A DNA stretch of 64,000 nt from positions 1,550,001-1,614,000 of the forward strand of contig NZ_JAKZBV010000001.1 in assembly GCF_022539255.1 (NCBI RefSeq), in the 5' to 3' direction. A program made the position numbers and the translations under genes. Under the pieces are notes generated by a model. That model ran no database searches. It saw nothing but the letters and a program-made list of their open reading frames with translations, and was not told the origin of the DNA. The stretch comes from Sinomonas terrae. Lineage in GTDB: Bacteria > Actinomycetota > Actinomycetes > Actinomycetales > Micrococcaceae. This document shows, piece by piece, positions 8,597 to 17,409 of the stretch (positions are counted from its first letter, which is position 1; each line of letters starts with the position of its first letter).

Positions 8597-9568
8597 ATGC
8601 TCGAGCGCTCGGAAAGGCCGATCGGGATCTTCGACTCGGGCGTTGGCGGCCTCACGGTCGCCCGAGCGGTCATCGACCAGCTGCCGAACGAGTCCGTTCT
8701 GTACGTGGGCGATACGGCCCACGGTCCCTACGGACCCCTTCCGATCGCCGAGGTCCGCGCGAACGCGCTCGGCGTGATGGACGAGCTCGTCGATTCGGGC
8801 GTCAAGCTCCTGACGATCGCGTGCAACTCGGCCTCGGCCGCCGTCCTGCGGGACGCCCGGGAGCGCTACACGGCGCGTTACGGCATCCCGGTCATCGAGG
8901 TCATCCAGCCGGCCGTGCGCCGAGCCGTGGTCGCGACCCGCAACGGCAGGGTCGGCGTCATCGGCACGAGCGCGACGGTGGGCTCCCGTGCGTACGAGGA
9001 CACTTTCGCGGCCGCGCCCGATCTGGACATCACGTCGGCAGCGTGCCCTGAGTTCGTTCCCTACGTGGAAGCGGGCGTGACGACAGGCCCTGAACTCCTC
9101 AAGGCGGCCGAGAGCTACCTCGCGCCCCTCCGCGAGGCTGGCGTGGACACCCTCGTGCTGGGCTGCACCCACTACCCCCTCCTGACCGGTGTCATCAGCT
9201 ACGTCATGGGCGACGGCGTGACGCTGGTATCGAGCGCCGAGGAGACCGCGAAGGATGTCTATCGGGCACTCGTGAGCCACGGCCTCGAGCGGCGATCCTC
9301 AGAGCCGCCCACCCACACCTTCCTCGCGACGGGCGACGCCGCACAGTTCGAGGTCTTGGCCCGCCGCTTCCTCGGCCCGGAGGTGCAGCGCGTCGAGCAT
9401 GCCGAGCACGTCGCTGCCCACTACCCCACGGGAAGCCTCGCGCGCATCACGCCGGAGATGATCGAGGCGGCGCGCGAGGATGCGAGCGCGGGCAGCATGG
9501 GGCGTGTCTCCTATTTCGTGGAGCCCTCCGCGGCCGTTGACCCGCCCGCGGATAGGATGCACCCGTGA
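8597..9568 (+). CDS. murI: Glutamate racemase
   Basis: A 323-residue cofactor-independent racemase producing D-glutamate for peptidoglycan. Both catalytic cysteines are visible in their usual settings, TIACNSAS and LGCTHYPLL, together with the substrate-binding start PIGIFDSGVGGLTV. I favour ATG at 8597, preceded by GGAGAGGA four bases upstream and close to the family start; an upstream ATG at 8564 would add eleven residues. The stop overlaps the GTG of the next gene as GTGA. Confidence 0.95.
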   Translation: MLERSERPIGIFDSGVGGLTVARAVIDQLPNESVLYVGDTAHGPYGPLPIAEVRANALGVMDELVDSGVKLLTIACNSASAAVLRDARERYTARYGIPVIEVIQPAVRRAVVATRNGRVGVIGTSATVGSRAYEDTFAAAPDLDITSAACPEFVPYVEAGVTTGPELLKAAESYLAPLREAGVDTLVLGCTHYPLLTGVISYVMGDGVTLVSSAEETAKDVYRALVSHGLERRSSEPPTHTFLATGDAAQFEVLARRFLGPEVQRVEHAEHVAAHYPTGSLARITPEMIEAAREDASAGSMGRVSYFVEPSAAVDPPADRMHP

Positions 9569-10362
9569 AGCTCACTATCGTCGGCTGCAGCGGCTCCTTC
9601 CCCGGCCCGAGTTCGCCGGCGAGCTGCTACCTCCTGACGGCGAACGACGGCGACCGCGATTGGCGGGTCCTCCTCGATCTCGGCTCGGGTGCGCTCGGGA
9701 CCCTGCAGCGGTACATGGACCTCGAGGACATCGACGGGGTCCTGCTCAGCCACCTTCACCCCGACCACTGCATGGACCTCACGGGCCTCCAGGTCGCGAT
9801 CCATTGGGACCCGAAGGGCTGGGCGGCGGGGCGAGTTCCAGTCTGGGGTCCGGAAGCGACGGCGCGGCGGATCTCGATTGCTCTCGACATGGAGCCCGCG
9901 GCGGACCTCCACCAGGACTTCGAATTCCACACGTGGACTGTCGGGGAGACAGTCGAGCTCGGGCCGTTCCGCTTCGGCGTCCATGCCGCGCGGCACCCGA
10001 TCGCAGAGGCATACGCCATGCGCATCGAAGCCGTCGAGCCGCGGCGTGACGGGACGACCGAGCGGCGTGTCCTCGCCTATTCAGGGGACACTGACTCGTG
10101 CCCGGGCCTGCTCGACGCCGCGCGGGATGCGGACATGTTCCTGTGCGAGGCGGCGTATCACGAGGGCCGGGACGACGCGATCGACGGCGTGCACCTCACC
10201 GGGCTCCGGGCTGGCCAGACAGCGTCCGACGCCGGAGCCAAGCGCCTGCTTCTGACGCACCTCCCCGTCTGGAACGACGCCAATCGGACGGTGGCCGAGG
10301 CGCAGCAGGCCTACTCGGGCCCGATCTCAGTCGCCGTCGCGGGCGTCCACTACATCGTCTGA
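9565..10362 (+). CDS. Metallo-beta-lactamase-fold hydrolase (RNase Z-like)
   Basis: A 265-residue metallo-hydrolase with SHLHPDHCMDL matching the HxHxDH zinc motif, a later SGDTDSC segment supplying the bridging Asp, and LLTHLPVWND near the end with the last His. It resembles the RNase Z / cyclic-phosphodiesterase branch of the superfamily, but actinobacterial members between murI and rph have not been assigned a firm role that I know of. Start GTG overlaps the murI stop by 4 bp. The 3' end overlaps the convergent lgt gene by 36 bp. Confidence 0.85.
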   Translation: MKLTIVGCSGSFPGPSSPASCYLLTANDGDRDWRVLLDLGSGALGTLQRYMDLEDIDGVLLSHLHPDHCMDLTGLQVAIHWDPKGWAAGRVPVWGPEATARRISIALDMEPAADLHQDFEFHTWTVGETVELGPFRFGVHAARHPIAEAYAMRIEAVEPRRDGTTERRVLAYSGDTDSCPGLLDAARDADMFLCEAAYHEGRDDAIDGVHLTGLRAGQTASDAGAKRLLLTHLPVWNDANRTVAEAQQAYSGPISVAVAGVHYIV

Positions 10363-11211
10363 GCTGTCGCTGCCCGACGGCTTCTGACGCTTCCCCCGCA
10401 GCATCACGAGGGTGAACGCGGTGGCTCCGCCGAGGAAGACAAGCCCGGCGACCCACGTGTTGACTCGCAGCCCGAGGATCAGGTTGGCGTAGTCCGAGCG
10501 CATGAGCTCGATGACGAAGCGACCGGCCGTGTACACCATGACGTAGAGCGAGAACTCGGCTCCGCGGGGAAGCCGGAAGCGGCGGGAGGCGAAGATGATC
10601 GCGAAGCCGCCGAGCGTGCACCACAGGGCTTCGTAGAGGAATGTGGGCTGGAAGTACCCGATGACGATGGGACTGCCGTCTGGGCCGAGCGCCGCCGCGC
10701 CGGTCGCCGGGTCCATCTGATGGATCTGGAGGCCCCACGGGAGCGAGGTCGGGTCTCCGTAGAGTTCGTTGTTGAACCAGTTTCCGAGGCGGCCGAGTGC
10801 CTGCGCGAACAGGAGTCCGGGTGCGAGGGCATCAGCGAAGGCGGGAAGGCTCGCCTTCAAGCGGCGGCAGCCGATCCATGCACCCAGGCCGCCGAGGGCG
10901 ATAGCGCCCCAGATTCCGAGCCCGCCGTCCCAGATCGCGAACGCGTTCCACGGGTTCTTCCCAGGCAGGAAGTAGAGCTCCGGGTCGGTGATGACGTGGT
11001 AGATGCGGCCACCCACGATCCCGAACGGGACGGCCCAGAGCGCGATGTCGAGGACCTCACCCGGCTTGCCCCCTCGATGCACCCAGCGCCGGCTCGTAAG
11101 CCAGAGGGCCACGCCGATGCCAGCAAGGATGCACAACGCATAGAAGTGGACCGAGAGCGGGCCGATCTTGACCGCGTTGATCGTCGGCGACGGAATGTAG
11201 GCGGGGAGCAC
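10327..11211 (-). CDS. lgt: Prolipoprotein diacylglyceryl transferase
   Basis: A 294-residue, seven-helix membrane enzyme that adds diacylglycerol to the lipobox cysteine of prelipoproteins. The Lgt signature is visible as QALGRLGNWFNNELYGDPT, and the N-terminal IPSPT...HFYALCILAG matches the family start. The frame stays open upstream through a 24-bp tandem repeat, but homology begins at LPAYIPSPT, so I place the start at GTG 11211; a CTG at 11220 would be the only nearby alternative. The C-terminus overlaps the convergent hydrolase gene. The gene would serve the lipoprotein at 59.5 kb among others. Confidence 0.9.
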   Translation of the reverse strand: MLPAYIPSPTINAVKIGPLSVHFYALCILAGIGVALWLTSRRWVHRGGKPGEVLDIALWAVPFGIVGGRIYHVITDPELYFLPGKNPWNAFAIWDGGLGIWGAIALGGLGAWIGCRRLKASLPAFADALAPGLLFAQALGRLGNWFNNELYGDPTSLPWGLQIHQMDPATGAAALGPDGSPIVIGYFQPTFLYEALWCTLGGFAIIFASRRFRLPRGAEFSLYVMVYTAGRFVIELMRSDYANLILGLRVNTWVAGLVFLGGATAFTLVMLRGKRQKPSGSDSSDDVVDARDGD

Positions 11212-11221
11212 GCTCTTCAGT

Positions 11222-11317
11222 CTAAAGGCCCGCGGGGACGCTGAGCTAAAGGCCTGCGGGGACCCTGAACTAAAGGCCTGCGGGGACGCTGAACTAAAGG
11301 CCCGCGGGGACGCCGGG
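11222..11317. repeat. Four 24-bp tandem repeats in the lgt leader
   Basis: Four direct copies begin at 11222, 11246, 11270 and 11294, each starting CTAAAGGCC(C/T)GCGGGGAC and differing at a few positions. They fill the gap between the end of the aldo/keto reductase gene and the start of lgt, so on the minus strand they form the lgt leader. Because 24 is a multiple of three, the lgt frame stays open through them, which can mislead start calling. Confidence 0.93.
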
Positions 11318-11320
11318 CCG

Positions 11321-12226
11321 TCACAGCATCTCGAGCGGCACTGGCCTGCTCGGCCGAGGGAAGGCCTCGTCGAGTTCGGCCAGATCCTGGGCGGTGAGGC
11401 GCAGGTCGAGGGCTTCCCGGTTCTGAGCTGTGTGCTCGGGGGTCGACGATTTGGGGATTGCCATGACGCCCTCGTGGCGCAGGACCCATGCGAGGGCGAT
11501 CTGGGCGTCGGTGGCTCCGTGCCGCCGGGCGATCTCGGCGAGGGCGGGGTGGCCGAGCACCCGTCCCTGTTCGATGGGGGAGTAGGCCATGACCGGCACG
11601 CCCGCCGACTCGAGCTCGGGAAGGAGGTCGAGTTCGATTCCGCGCCGGGTGAGGTTGTAGAGAACCTGGTCCGTCTGCGAACCGTGAGATCCAGTGGCGC
11701 CACCCAGACCGCCCAGACCGCCCAGGCTACGCAGTTCGGCGAGGTCCGCAGGATCCAGGTTGCTCACGCCCCAACCACGGATCAGGCCCGCTCCCTCGAG
11801 CTCGATGAGCGCCTCGATGCTCTCCGCGAGCGGCACGGCGCCCCTCCAGTGGTAGAGGTACAGGTCGAGATAGTCCGTCTCCAGGCGGCGGAGACTGGCC
11901 TCTAGAGCTGCCCGTGTCCCTCGTCTTGTGGCATTCCACGGCAGGACCTTGCTCACGAGGAACACCTCGTCCCGACGGCCGGCGATTGCTTCCGCGACGA
12001 GTTCTTCGGACCGTCCGTCGCCGTACATTTCGGCGGTGTCGATGAGGGTGAGGCCGAGGTCCAGTCCGGAGCGCAGTGCGCGCAGCTCGTCGGCACGCCG
12101 AGAGCGCTCCTCGCCCATGTACCACGTACCCTGCCCGAGGCGGGGCACCCGGGTACCGTTGGGAAGCGCAAGGCGCGGGACGCCGCCGTCGTTCGCACCG
12201 TCGTCGTTCGCGTGAGCATTGGGCAT
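11321..12226 (-). CDS. Aldo/keto reductase
   Basis: A 301-residue (alpha/beta)8 NADPH-dependent reductase. The catalytic tetrad is visible: Asp and Tyr in IDTAEMYG, Lys in LVSKVLP and His in LYLYHWRG, with a C-terminal cofactor loop AIPKSSTPEHTAQN. The substrate is unknown; such proteins commonly reduce aldehydes and quinones. ATG at 12226 follows a GGGAG element. A short Gly/Leu-rich insertion (LGGLGGLGG) sits near residue 175. Divergent from rph. Confidence 0.92.
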   Translation of the reverse strand: MPNAHANDDGANDGGVPRLALPNGTRVPRLGQGTWYMGEERSRRADELRALRSGLDLGLTLIDTAEMYGDGRSEELVAEAIAGRRDEVFLVSKVLPWNATRRGTRAALEASLRRLETDYLDLYLYHWRGAVPLAESIEALIELEGAGLIRGWGVSNLDPADLAELRSLGGLGGLGGATGSHGSQTDQVLYNLTRRGIELDLLPELESAGVPVMAYSPIEQGRVLGHPALAEIARRHGATDAQIALAWVLRHEGVMAIPKSSTPEHTAQNREALDLRLTAQDLAELDEAFPRPSRPVPLEML

Positions 12227-12310
12227 GGCTCCCAGCGTAGCGGGCGCCGCAGCCCCCTGGATTGTCCCGCCAACCCGTGGACGACGGCGGGCGGCGGCTA
12301 AGCTGGTGCC

Positions 12311-13081
12311 ATGACCCCGAGCACTCCCATGAGCCCCTCTGTGCGCGCCGACGGGCGCAACCCTGACGAACTGCGTCCCATCAGCATCACGCGAGGCTGG
12401 TCGAAGCAGGCCGAGGGTTCTGCGCTCATCGAGTTCGGCAACACGCGCGTGCTGTGCACGGCGTCCTTCACGGAAGGGGTCCCGCGCTGGCTCAAGGGTG
12501 AAGGCCGCGGCTGGGTCACCGCTGAATACGCCATGCTCCCGCGTGCGACCAATACGCGCTCCGACCGCGAGTCCGTCAAGGGCCGGATCGGCGGGCGCAC
12601 CCATGAGATCTCGCGGCTCATCGGCCGCTCGCTCCGTTCGATCATCGACACGAAGGCGCTCGGCGAGAACACGATCGTGCTGGACTGCGATGTGCTGCAG
12701 GCAGACGGGGGCACGCGCACCGCCGCGATCACGGGAGCCTTTGTGGCGCTCGCCGAGGCCGTCCGCTGGGCAAAGGACAAGGGCCTCGTCGAGCCCGGAG
12801 CGGAGCCCCTCACGGACACTGTTTCGGCGGTCTCGGTCGGCATCATCGACGGCGTGCCGATGCTCGACCTCCCGTACGTCGAGGACGTGCGCGCCGAGAC
12901 GGACATGAACGTCGTGGTGACTGGCTCCGGCAAGTTCGTGGAGGTCCAGGGCACCGCGGAAGGCGCGCCGTTCGACCGCGATGAGCTCAACAACCTTCTC
13001 GACCTGGCCCTCATCGGCACGGCCCAGCTCGCCGACATCCAGCGGGAGACGCTCGCTGAGGCGCTGAGGACGGCCCCGTGA
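12311..13081 (+). CDS. rph: Ribonuclease PH
   Basis: A 256-residue phosphorolytic 3'-5' exoribonuclease that trims tRNA 3' ends. Conserved blocks include RADGRNPDELRPI, GRIGGRTHEISRLIGRSLRS and the DCDVLQADGGTRTAAI active-site region. Full family length. A second in-frame ATG at 12329 is possible. The stop overlaps the GTG of rdgB by 4 bp, the common actinobacterial rph-rdgB pair. Confidence 0.96.
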   Translation: MTPSTPMSPSVRADGRNPDELRPISITRGWSKQAEGSALIEFGNTRVLCTASFTEGVPRWLKGEGRGWVTAEYAMLPRATNTRSDRESVKGRIGGRTHEISRLIGRSLRSIIDTKALGENTIVLDCDVLQADGGTRTAAITGAFVALAEAVRWAKDKGLVEPGAEPLTDTVSAVSVGIIDGVPMLDLPYVEDVRAETDMNVVVTGSGKFVEVQGTAEGAPFDRDELNNLLDLALIGTAQLADIQRETLAEALRTAP

Positions 13082-13716
13082 GCGCCGGAGCGCCTCGCCT
13101 CGTCCTCGCGACCCACAATCAGGGCAAGCTGCGCGAACTGCGGGACTTGCTGCGCGGTCAGGTACAAGGGCTCGATGTGGACACGCAAGTCGTGGACGCG
13201 GCCGCGGTGGGCGGCCCCGACGTCGTCGAGGACGGCGTCTCGTTCGCGGAGAACTCGCTGCTCAAGGCTCGGGCAGTTTCCGCTGCCACCGGCCTCGTCG
13301 CGATCGCGGACGATTCCGGCCTCGCCGTCGACGTGCTCGGCGGAGCGCCCGGCATCTTCTCCGCCCGGTGGGCCGGGCGGCACGGCGACGACCAGGCGAA
13401 TCTCAACCTCCTTCTCGCCCAGCTCTCGGACGTACGCGACGAGCACCGTGGTGCGGCGTTCGTATGTGCCGCCGCGCTCGTGGCCCCGGCACCGGACGGC
13501 GGAGACCCGTTCGAGCACGTTGAATACGGCGAACTCAAGGGAACGCTCCTGCGCGAGCCGCGCGGCGAGGGCGGATTCGGCTACGATCCGATCCTGCTTC
13601 CCGAGGGGCTCGACCGCAGCTGTGCAGAGTTGAGCCGCGAAGAGAAGAACGCGATCAGCCACCGCGGGCATGCGTTCCGCGCGCTGCTCCCCGCGATCGT
13701 TCGGGCCCTTTCCTAG
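13078..13716 (+). CDS. rdgB: dITP/XTP pyrophosphatase (RdgB/HAM1)
   Basis: A 212-residue enzyme removing non-canonical purine nucleoside triphosphates (ITP, dITP, XTP). Seen are the N-terminal LATHNQGKLRELRD substrate loop, IADDSGLAVD with the acidic metal ligands, and FGYDPI near the C-terminus. GTG start is coupled to rph by GTGA. The last 4 bp overlap the convergent MFS gene. Confidence 0.95.
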   Translation: MSAGAPRLVLATHNQGKLRELRDLLRGQVQGLDVDTQVVDAAAVGGPDVVEDGVSFAENSLLKARAVSAATGLVAIADDSGLAVDVLGGAPGIFSARWAGRHGDDQANLNLLLAQLSDVRDEHRGAAFVCAAALVAPAPDGGDPFEHVEYGELKGTLLREPRGEGGFGYDPILLPEGLDRSCAELSREEKNAISHRGHAFRALLPAIVRALS

Positions 13717-14927
13717 CGCACGCGCTCCGTTGCCCGCTCGGGCGCGCCCGATCCCACGTAGCGGTGTCGCCCGGACAGGGCGCCGAAGACGGCGGCGAAG
13801 CAGCCCACACCGGCGAAGAGCACGGCGACGGCCGTGAAGGAGCCCGTTGCTGCGCGCAGCTGGGCGACGAGGAGAGTTCCGGTCGAGCCGAGCCCGTAGC
13901 CGAAGCCCTGCATCATTCCGGAGAGGCGTGCGGCCGTCCCGGCGTCGTGCGTGCGCAGCATCGCCATCGTGAGTGCTAGCGCCGTGAGGCTACCCTGGCC
14001 GAGCCCGAGCATCGCGGCCCACGCCCAGATGCCGCCGAGCGGGCCCACGATGCAGAGCGCAAATCCGCACCCCGTGAGCAGTGCAGCGACGACGTTGGGT
14101 GCGCTCTGCCGTGCCAGACGCGCCGCGAGGGACGGCGCCACGAGCGAGCCGGCCATCTGCAGGATGATCGAGAACGAGGCGAGCAGTCCCGCTGTCGCTC
14201 CGTCCACCCCACGTTCGCGGAGGATCGGAGCCAACCACGCGAAGACGCTGAACGACATCATGGCCTGGCCGACCATGAAGAGGGTCACCTGCCAGGCGAT
14301 CGGATCCCGCGCGAGACGCGGGCCGTGGCCTTCGGCCGTGTGCAGGGGCTCCCGGCCGTTCCACGCGAGCGGCGCGAAGACGAGGGCGACGACGGCGGCC
14401 GGCACCGCCCATGCGCCTAGCGCGAGCTGCCACGAACCAGTCGCCGCGAGCAGGGGATACGTGAAGCCCGCAGCAAGCGCGGCAGAGGCGACGATCGCCG
14501 TCGTGTAGAGCCCGCTCATGAGCCCGAGGAGATGCGGAAAGTCCCTCTTCACAAGACCTGGGAGCAGGACGTTCCCCAACGCGATGGCAAAGCCGCAGGC
14601 CGCCGTGCCGATGAGGAGCGAGGGCAGCGAGCCCAGGCCGGGAAACGTCGTCGGCCGCGCCAGCAGACCGAGCGTGAGGATCGCCATCGCTGAGAGAAGG
14701 ACGCGTTCCGCGCCGAAGCGCCGGGCAAGCGGTGGTGCGAGCGGAGCGAAGATGCCGAGGCAGGCCACGGGGGCGGTCGTGAGGACGGTGACCGCCCAGC
14801 CTGGGACTCCGGCGTCGGCCTGGACCTCAGCCAGAATGGCCGAAAAGCTCGAGAAGACGGTGCGGAGGTTGAGGCCGACGAGGATCAGGCACACGCCGAG
14901 CGCCGCGAGCCTCTGCCTCTGCGACAT
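13713..14927 (-). CDS. MFS transporter, CynX/NimT-like
   Basis: A 404-residue, twelve-helix transporter. The N-terminal LVGLNLRTVFSSFSAIL followed by a short loop and a second helix is typical of the CynX/NimT (cyanate, 2-nitroimidazole) branch of the MFS. Substrate is unknown. It follows the DedA gene on the same strand with adjacent stop and start codons, so the two are probably co-transcribed. Confidence 0.85.
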   Translation of the reverse strand: MSQRQRLAALGVCLILVGLNLRTVFSSFSAILAEVQADAGVPGWAVTVLTTAPVACLGIFAPLAPPLARRFGAERVLLSAMAILTLGLLARPTTFPGLGSLPSLLIGTAACGFAIALGNVLLPGLVKRDFPHLLGLMSGLYTTAIVASAALAAGFTYPLLAATGSWQLALGAWAVPAAVVALVFAPLAWNGREPLHTAEGHGPRLARDPIAWQVTLFMVGQAMMSFSVFAWLAPILRERGVDGATAGLLASFSIILQMAGSLVAPSLAARLARQSAPNVVAALLTGCGFALCIVGPLGGIWAWAAMLGLGQGSLTALALTMAMLRTHDAGTAARLSGMMQGFGYGLGSTGTLLVAQLRAATGSFTAVAVLFAGVGCFAAVFGALSGRHRYVGSGAPERATERVR

Positions 14928-15674
14928 TCAGCGGCCCTCGGGGCGCTCCGCGTCGCCGTCCTCCATGAGGGGCAGCCCGGCGGAACCGCGGCGCTTCGCC
15001 GCTCGCGCCTTGGCGAACTCCACGAAGATCGGGATGAGGGAAACGAGCACGATGACGAGGAAGATGAGGTCGATGTTCCGGCCGACCCACGCGTAGTGCC
15101 CAAGCCAGGCGCCGAGCAGCGTCACACCTGCAGCCCAGGGGATCGCTCCGAGCACGTTGTAGAGGAGGAACTTCCGCCGTTCCATGCCGGCAACGCCGAC
15201 GATGACCGGGACGAACGTGCGAATGATGGGAACGAAGCGAGCGAGGATGAGCGACTGCCCGCCGTGGCGCTCGAAGAATTCGTGGGCCTTGCGAACGTTC
15301 TCCTGCTTGAAGAATCGCGAGTCAGGGCGAGTGAACAGCGCCGGCCCGAGCTTCGCTCCGATGAGGAACCCGCCCTGATTGCCGATGATCGCCGCGATGA
15401 CCACGAACAGCGCGAGGAGCCAGATGTTGAATTGGATCGCGCCGGTTGCCACGAGGAGTCCGGCCGTGAACAGCATCGAGTCGCCGGGCAGGAAGAACCC
15501 GATGAGGAGGCCCGTCTCGGCGAAGATGATGACGCACACCACGAGCACAATCCACGGACCGAGGGGCGAGTCGCGGAGGAAGACATCGGGGTTGAGCCAA
15601 TCCGGAAGGATGGAGGCCCTCGGCTGTACGGCCGCCGTGACGGCGGCGAAGTGGGTCAGGGCGGCGGGAATCAC
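14928..15674 (-). CDS. DedA family membrane protein
   Basis: A 248-residue polytopic protein of the DedA/VTT family, associated with flipping or recycling of lipid carriers. The family motif is visible as RFVPIIRTFVPVIVGVAGM, together with the early ETGLLIGFFLPGDSMLFTAG block. The last 30 residues form a basic cytoplasmic tail. GTG start at 15674. It is the first gene of a two-gene unit with the downstream MFS transporter. Confidence 0.92.
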   Translation of the reverse strand: MIPAALTHFAAVTAAVQPRASILPDWLNPDVFLRDSPLGPWIVLVVCVIIFAETGLLIGFFLPGDSMLFTAGLLVATGAIQFNIWLLALFVVIAAIIGNQGGFLIGAKLGPALFTRPDSRFFKQENVRKAHEFFERHGGQSLILARFVPIIRTFVPVIVGVAGMERRKFLLYNVLGAIPWAAGVTLLGAWLGHYAWVGRNIDLIFLVIVLVSLIPIFVEFAKARAAKRRGSAGLPLMEDGDAERPEGR

Positions 15675-15743
15675 TTGCCCAGCCTACCGGAGGCGCCGTG
15701 GCGGTCCCGGGAGAGGGCGGGGGGCGTGGCTAGACTCGCCACC

Positions 15744-16748
15744 GTGGCCCTTGACTTCACTGCGATCGACTTCGAGACCGCCAACGGATTCCGGGGTTCG
15801 CCGTGCGCCGTCGGTCTGGTCAAGGTGAGGGGCGGGCGCCTCATCGAGACCGCGACGTGGCTCATGCGGCCTCCCGCGGGGCACGACGTATTCGACCCGC
15901 GGAACGTCGCCATCCACGGCATCAGGGCCGACGACGTCGCCCAGCACCCGCGGTTCGGGGATCTGTTCGCCGAGATCGGCGGGTTCATCGGCGAGGACGT
16001 GCTTGTCGCGCACAACGCAGCGTTCGATCTCGGCGTCATCCGCTCCGCACTCGAGGTGTCCGGGCTCCCAAGCCCCGCTTACGACTACGCCTGCACGGTC
16101 GTCCTGTCCCGTAGGACTTACGACCTGCCCTCCCACTCCCTTCCGTTCGTCGCGGAGGCTGCGGGCGTGCCCCTCGTGAACCACCACGACGCGAGCGAGG
16201 ATGCGGCGGCGTGCGCTGGGATCCTCGTCGACATCGCCCAGCGGCACGGAGCCTCGGACGTCGCTGAGCTCTACGACGCGCTCCACCTCGCGCTGCCGCG
16301 GCATCCCGAGTTCGTGCCTGGGCGGGACGCCCCTTCGGCTGCGACCGCGAAGGCGCTCCGCGGCCCTGCTTCGCCCCGGCGGTGGGCGAATTGGCCCGAG
16401 GAGGGGGCGAACCCCGAGGCCAATGCGGGCGCCGATCCGGCCCACCCGCTCTTCGGCCACCGCATTGTCTTCACCGGCGCGCTCGGGATGAGCAGAGCGG
16501 AAGCGAAGTCACGCGCCGCAGACCACGGCGCCCAGCCCGCGAGCTCGGTGACCCGCGCGACAACGCTCCTGGTGGTGGGCGACGGCTTCGTCGCAGCGGA
16601 TCTTCGGGCGGGCGGGGGGACGGGGCGAGTGACGTCGAAGGCGCGGAGGGCGCTCGAGCTTCGCTCGGCCGGATATCGCGTAGAGGTCTTGTCCGAGGGG
16701 GAGTTCCTCCAGATGCTCGGCGGGGTGTGGCCTGCGCGGAGCGCGTGA
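15744..16748 (+). CDS. DnaQ-family 3'-5' exonuclease with BRCT domain
   Basis: A 334-residue protein. The N-terminal domain (1-160) has the DEDD exonuclease motifs: IDFETANG (ExoI), HNAAFDLGVI (ExoII) and a DAAACAGIL segment (ExoIII region). A linker leads to a C-terminal BRCT-like domain starting around HPLFGHRIVFTGALGMSR. This architecture resembles actinobacterial epsilon-like exonucleases and the BRCT of DNA ligase; a repair or proofreading role is inferred. GTG at 15744 is chosen for homology; GTG at 15726 would add six residues. Confidence 0.9.
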   Translation: MALDFTAIDFETANGFRGSPCAVGLVKVRGGRLIETATWLMRPPAGHDVFDPRNVAIHGIRADDVAQHPRFGDLFAEIGGFIGEDVLVAHNAAFDLGVIRSALEVSGLPSPAYDYACTVVLSRRTYDLPSHSLPFVAEAAGVPLVNHHDASEDAAACAGILVDIAQRHGASDVAELYDALHLALPRHPEFVPGRDAPSAATAKALRGPASPRRWANWPEEGANPEANAGADPAHPLFGHRIVFTGALGMSRAEAKSRAADHGAQPASSVTRATTLLVVGDGFVAADLRAGGGTGRVTSKARRALELRSAGYRVEVLSEGEFLQMLGGVWPARSA

Positions 16749-16847
16749 AATGCAGTCCTGTCTGCAACGAGGCCTGCCTGCAACGCGCGTCTGTCGTAGT
16801 ACGCAACATTCCTTTTCGATGACGCGTCAGCTTCCTAGGCTGGAAGG

Positions 16848-17375
16848 GTGACGACTTCGACCGATCCTGCCCCTCGCAGCGCTCTCCGCCGTGCCTTCGA
16901 ATTTCCCAATCCCGTGAACGAATACGCGGCACGGAGCACGGCCGGGATCATTGTCGTCCTGAGCCTCGCCGTGCTCGCCGTCGGACTCTTGACGGGTTGG
17001 GGCTGGCCCCTGTGGCTCATTGCGCTCGGCTTCTGGCTCCGCGTCGCGGGCGGCCCGCGCTATTCGCCGGCCGGCCGGCTCGCCGTCCACGTGATCGTCC
17101 CGCGGCTCGGCAAGCGCAGACTCGTCGCGGGGCCGCCGAAGCGTTTCGCCCAGACGATCGGGGCCGTTCTCTCGACCGCAGCCGCCGTTCTGTGGACCGC
17201 GGGACTCGCGCCCGTGGCCTGGGTCCTCCTCGGACTCCTTATCGTCGCCGCCTCACTCGAATCCTTCGCGGGCTTCTGCCTCGGCTGCTGGATCTTCGGC
17301 CGCCTCCAGAACGCGGGAATCATTCCAGAGGGCGTCTGCGAGGCCTGCAGCAACATCGCCCTGCGAAGAGGCTGA
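16848..17375 (+). CDS. DUF4395 family membrane protein
   Basis: A 175-residue protein with about four membrane segments. The start FEFPNPVNEYAARSTAGI, the loop GPRYSPAGRLA and the cysteine-bearing GFCLGCWIFG plus CEAC near the end are typical of DUF4395, a family found beside thiol-disulfide and sulfur genes in actinobacteria. Function unknown; the conserved cysteines suggest a thiol or metal role. GTG start at 16848. Confidence 0.85.
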   Translation: MTTSTDPAPRSALRRAFEFPNPVNEYAARSTAGIIVVLSLAVLAVGLLTGWGWPLWLIALGFWLRVAGGPRYSPAGRLAVHVIVPRLGKRRLVAGPPKRFAQTIGAVLSTAAAVLWTAGLAPVAWVLLGLLIVAASLESFAGFCLGCWIFGRLQNAGIIPEGVCEACSNIALRRG

Positions 17376-17409
17376 GGCCCAAGCGTCAGGCCGCCCCTAG
17401 CGAGGAAGT

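Noticed and set aside
7816..9280. Long minus-strand frames opposite DUF2017 and murI.
   Set aside because: Shadow frames; murI has both catalytic cysteines in the plus frame.
12298..13671. A 457-codon minus-strand frame opposite rph and rdgB.
   Set aside because: Both plus-strand genes are recognisable enzymes of full length; the antisense frame has no family resemblance.
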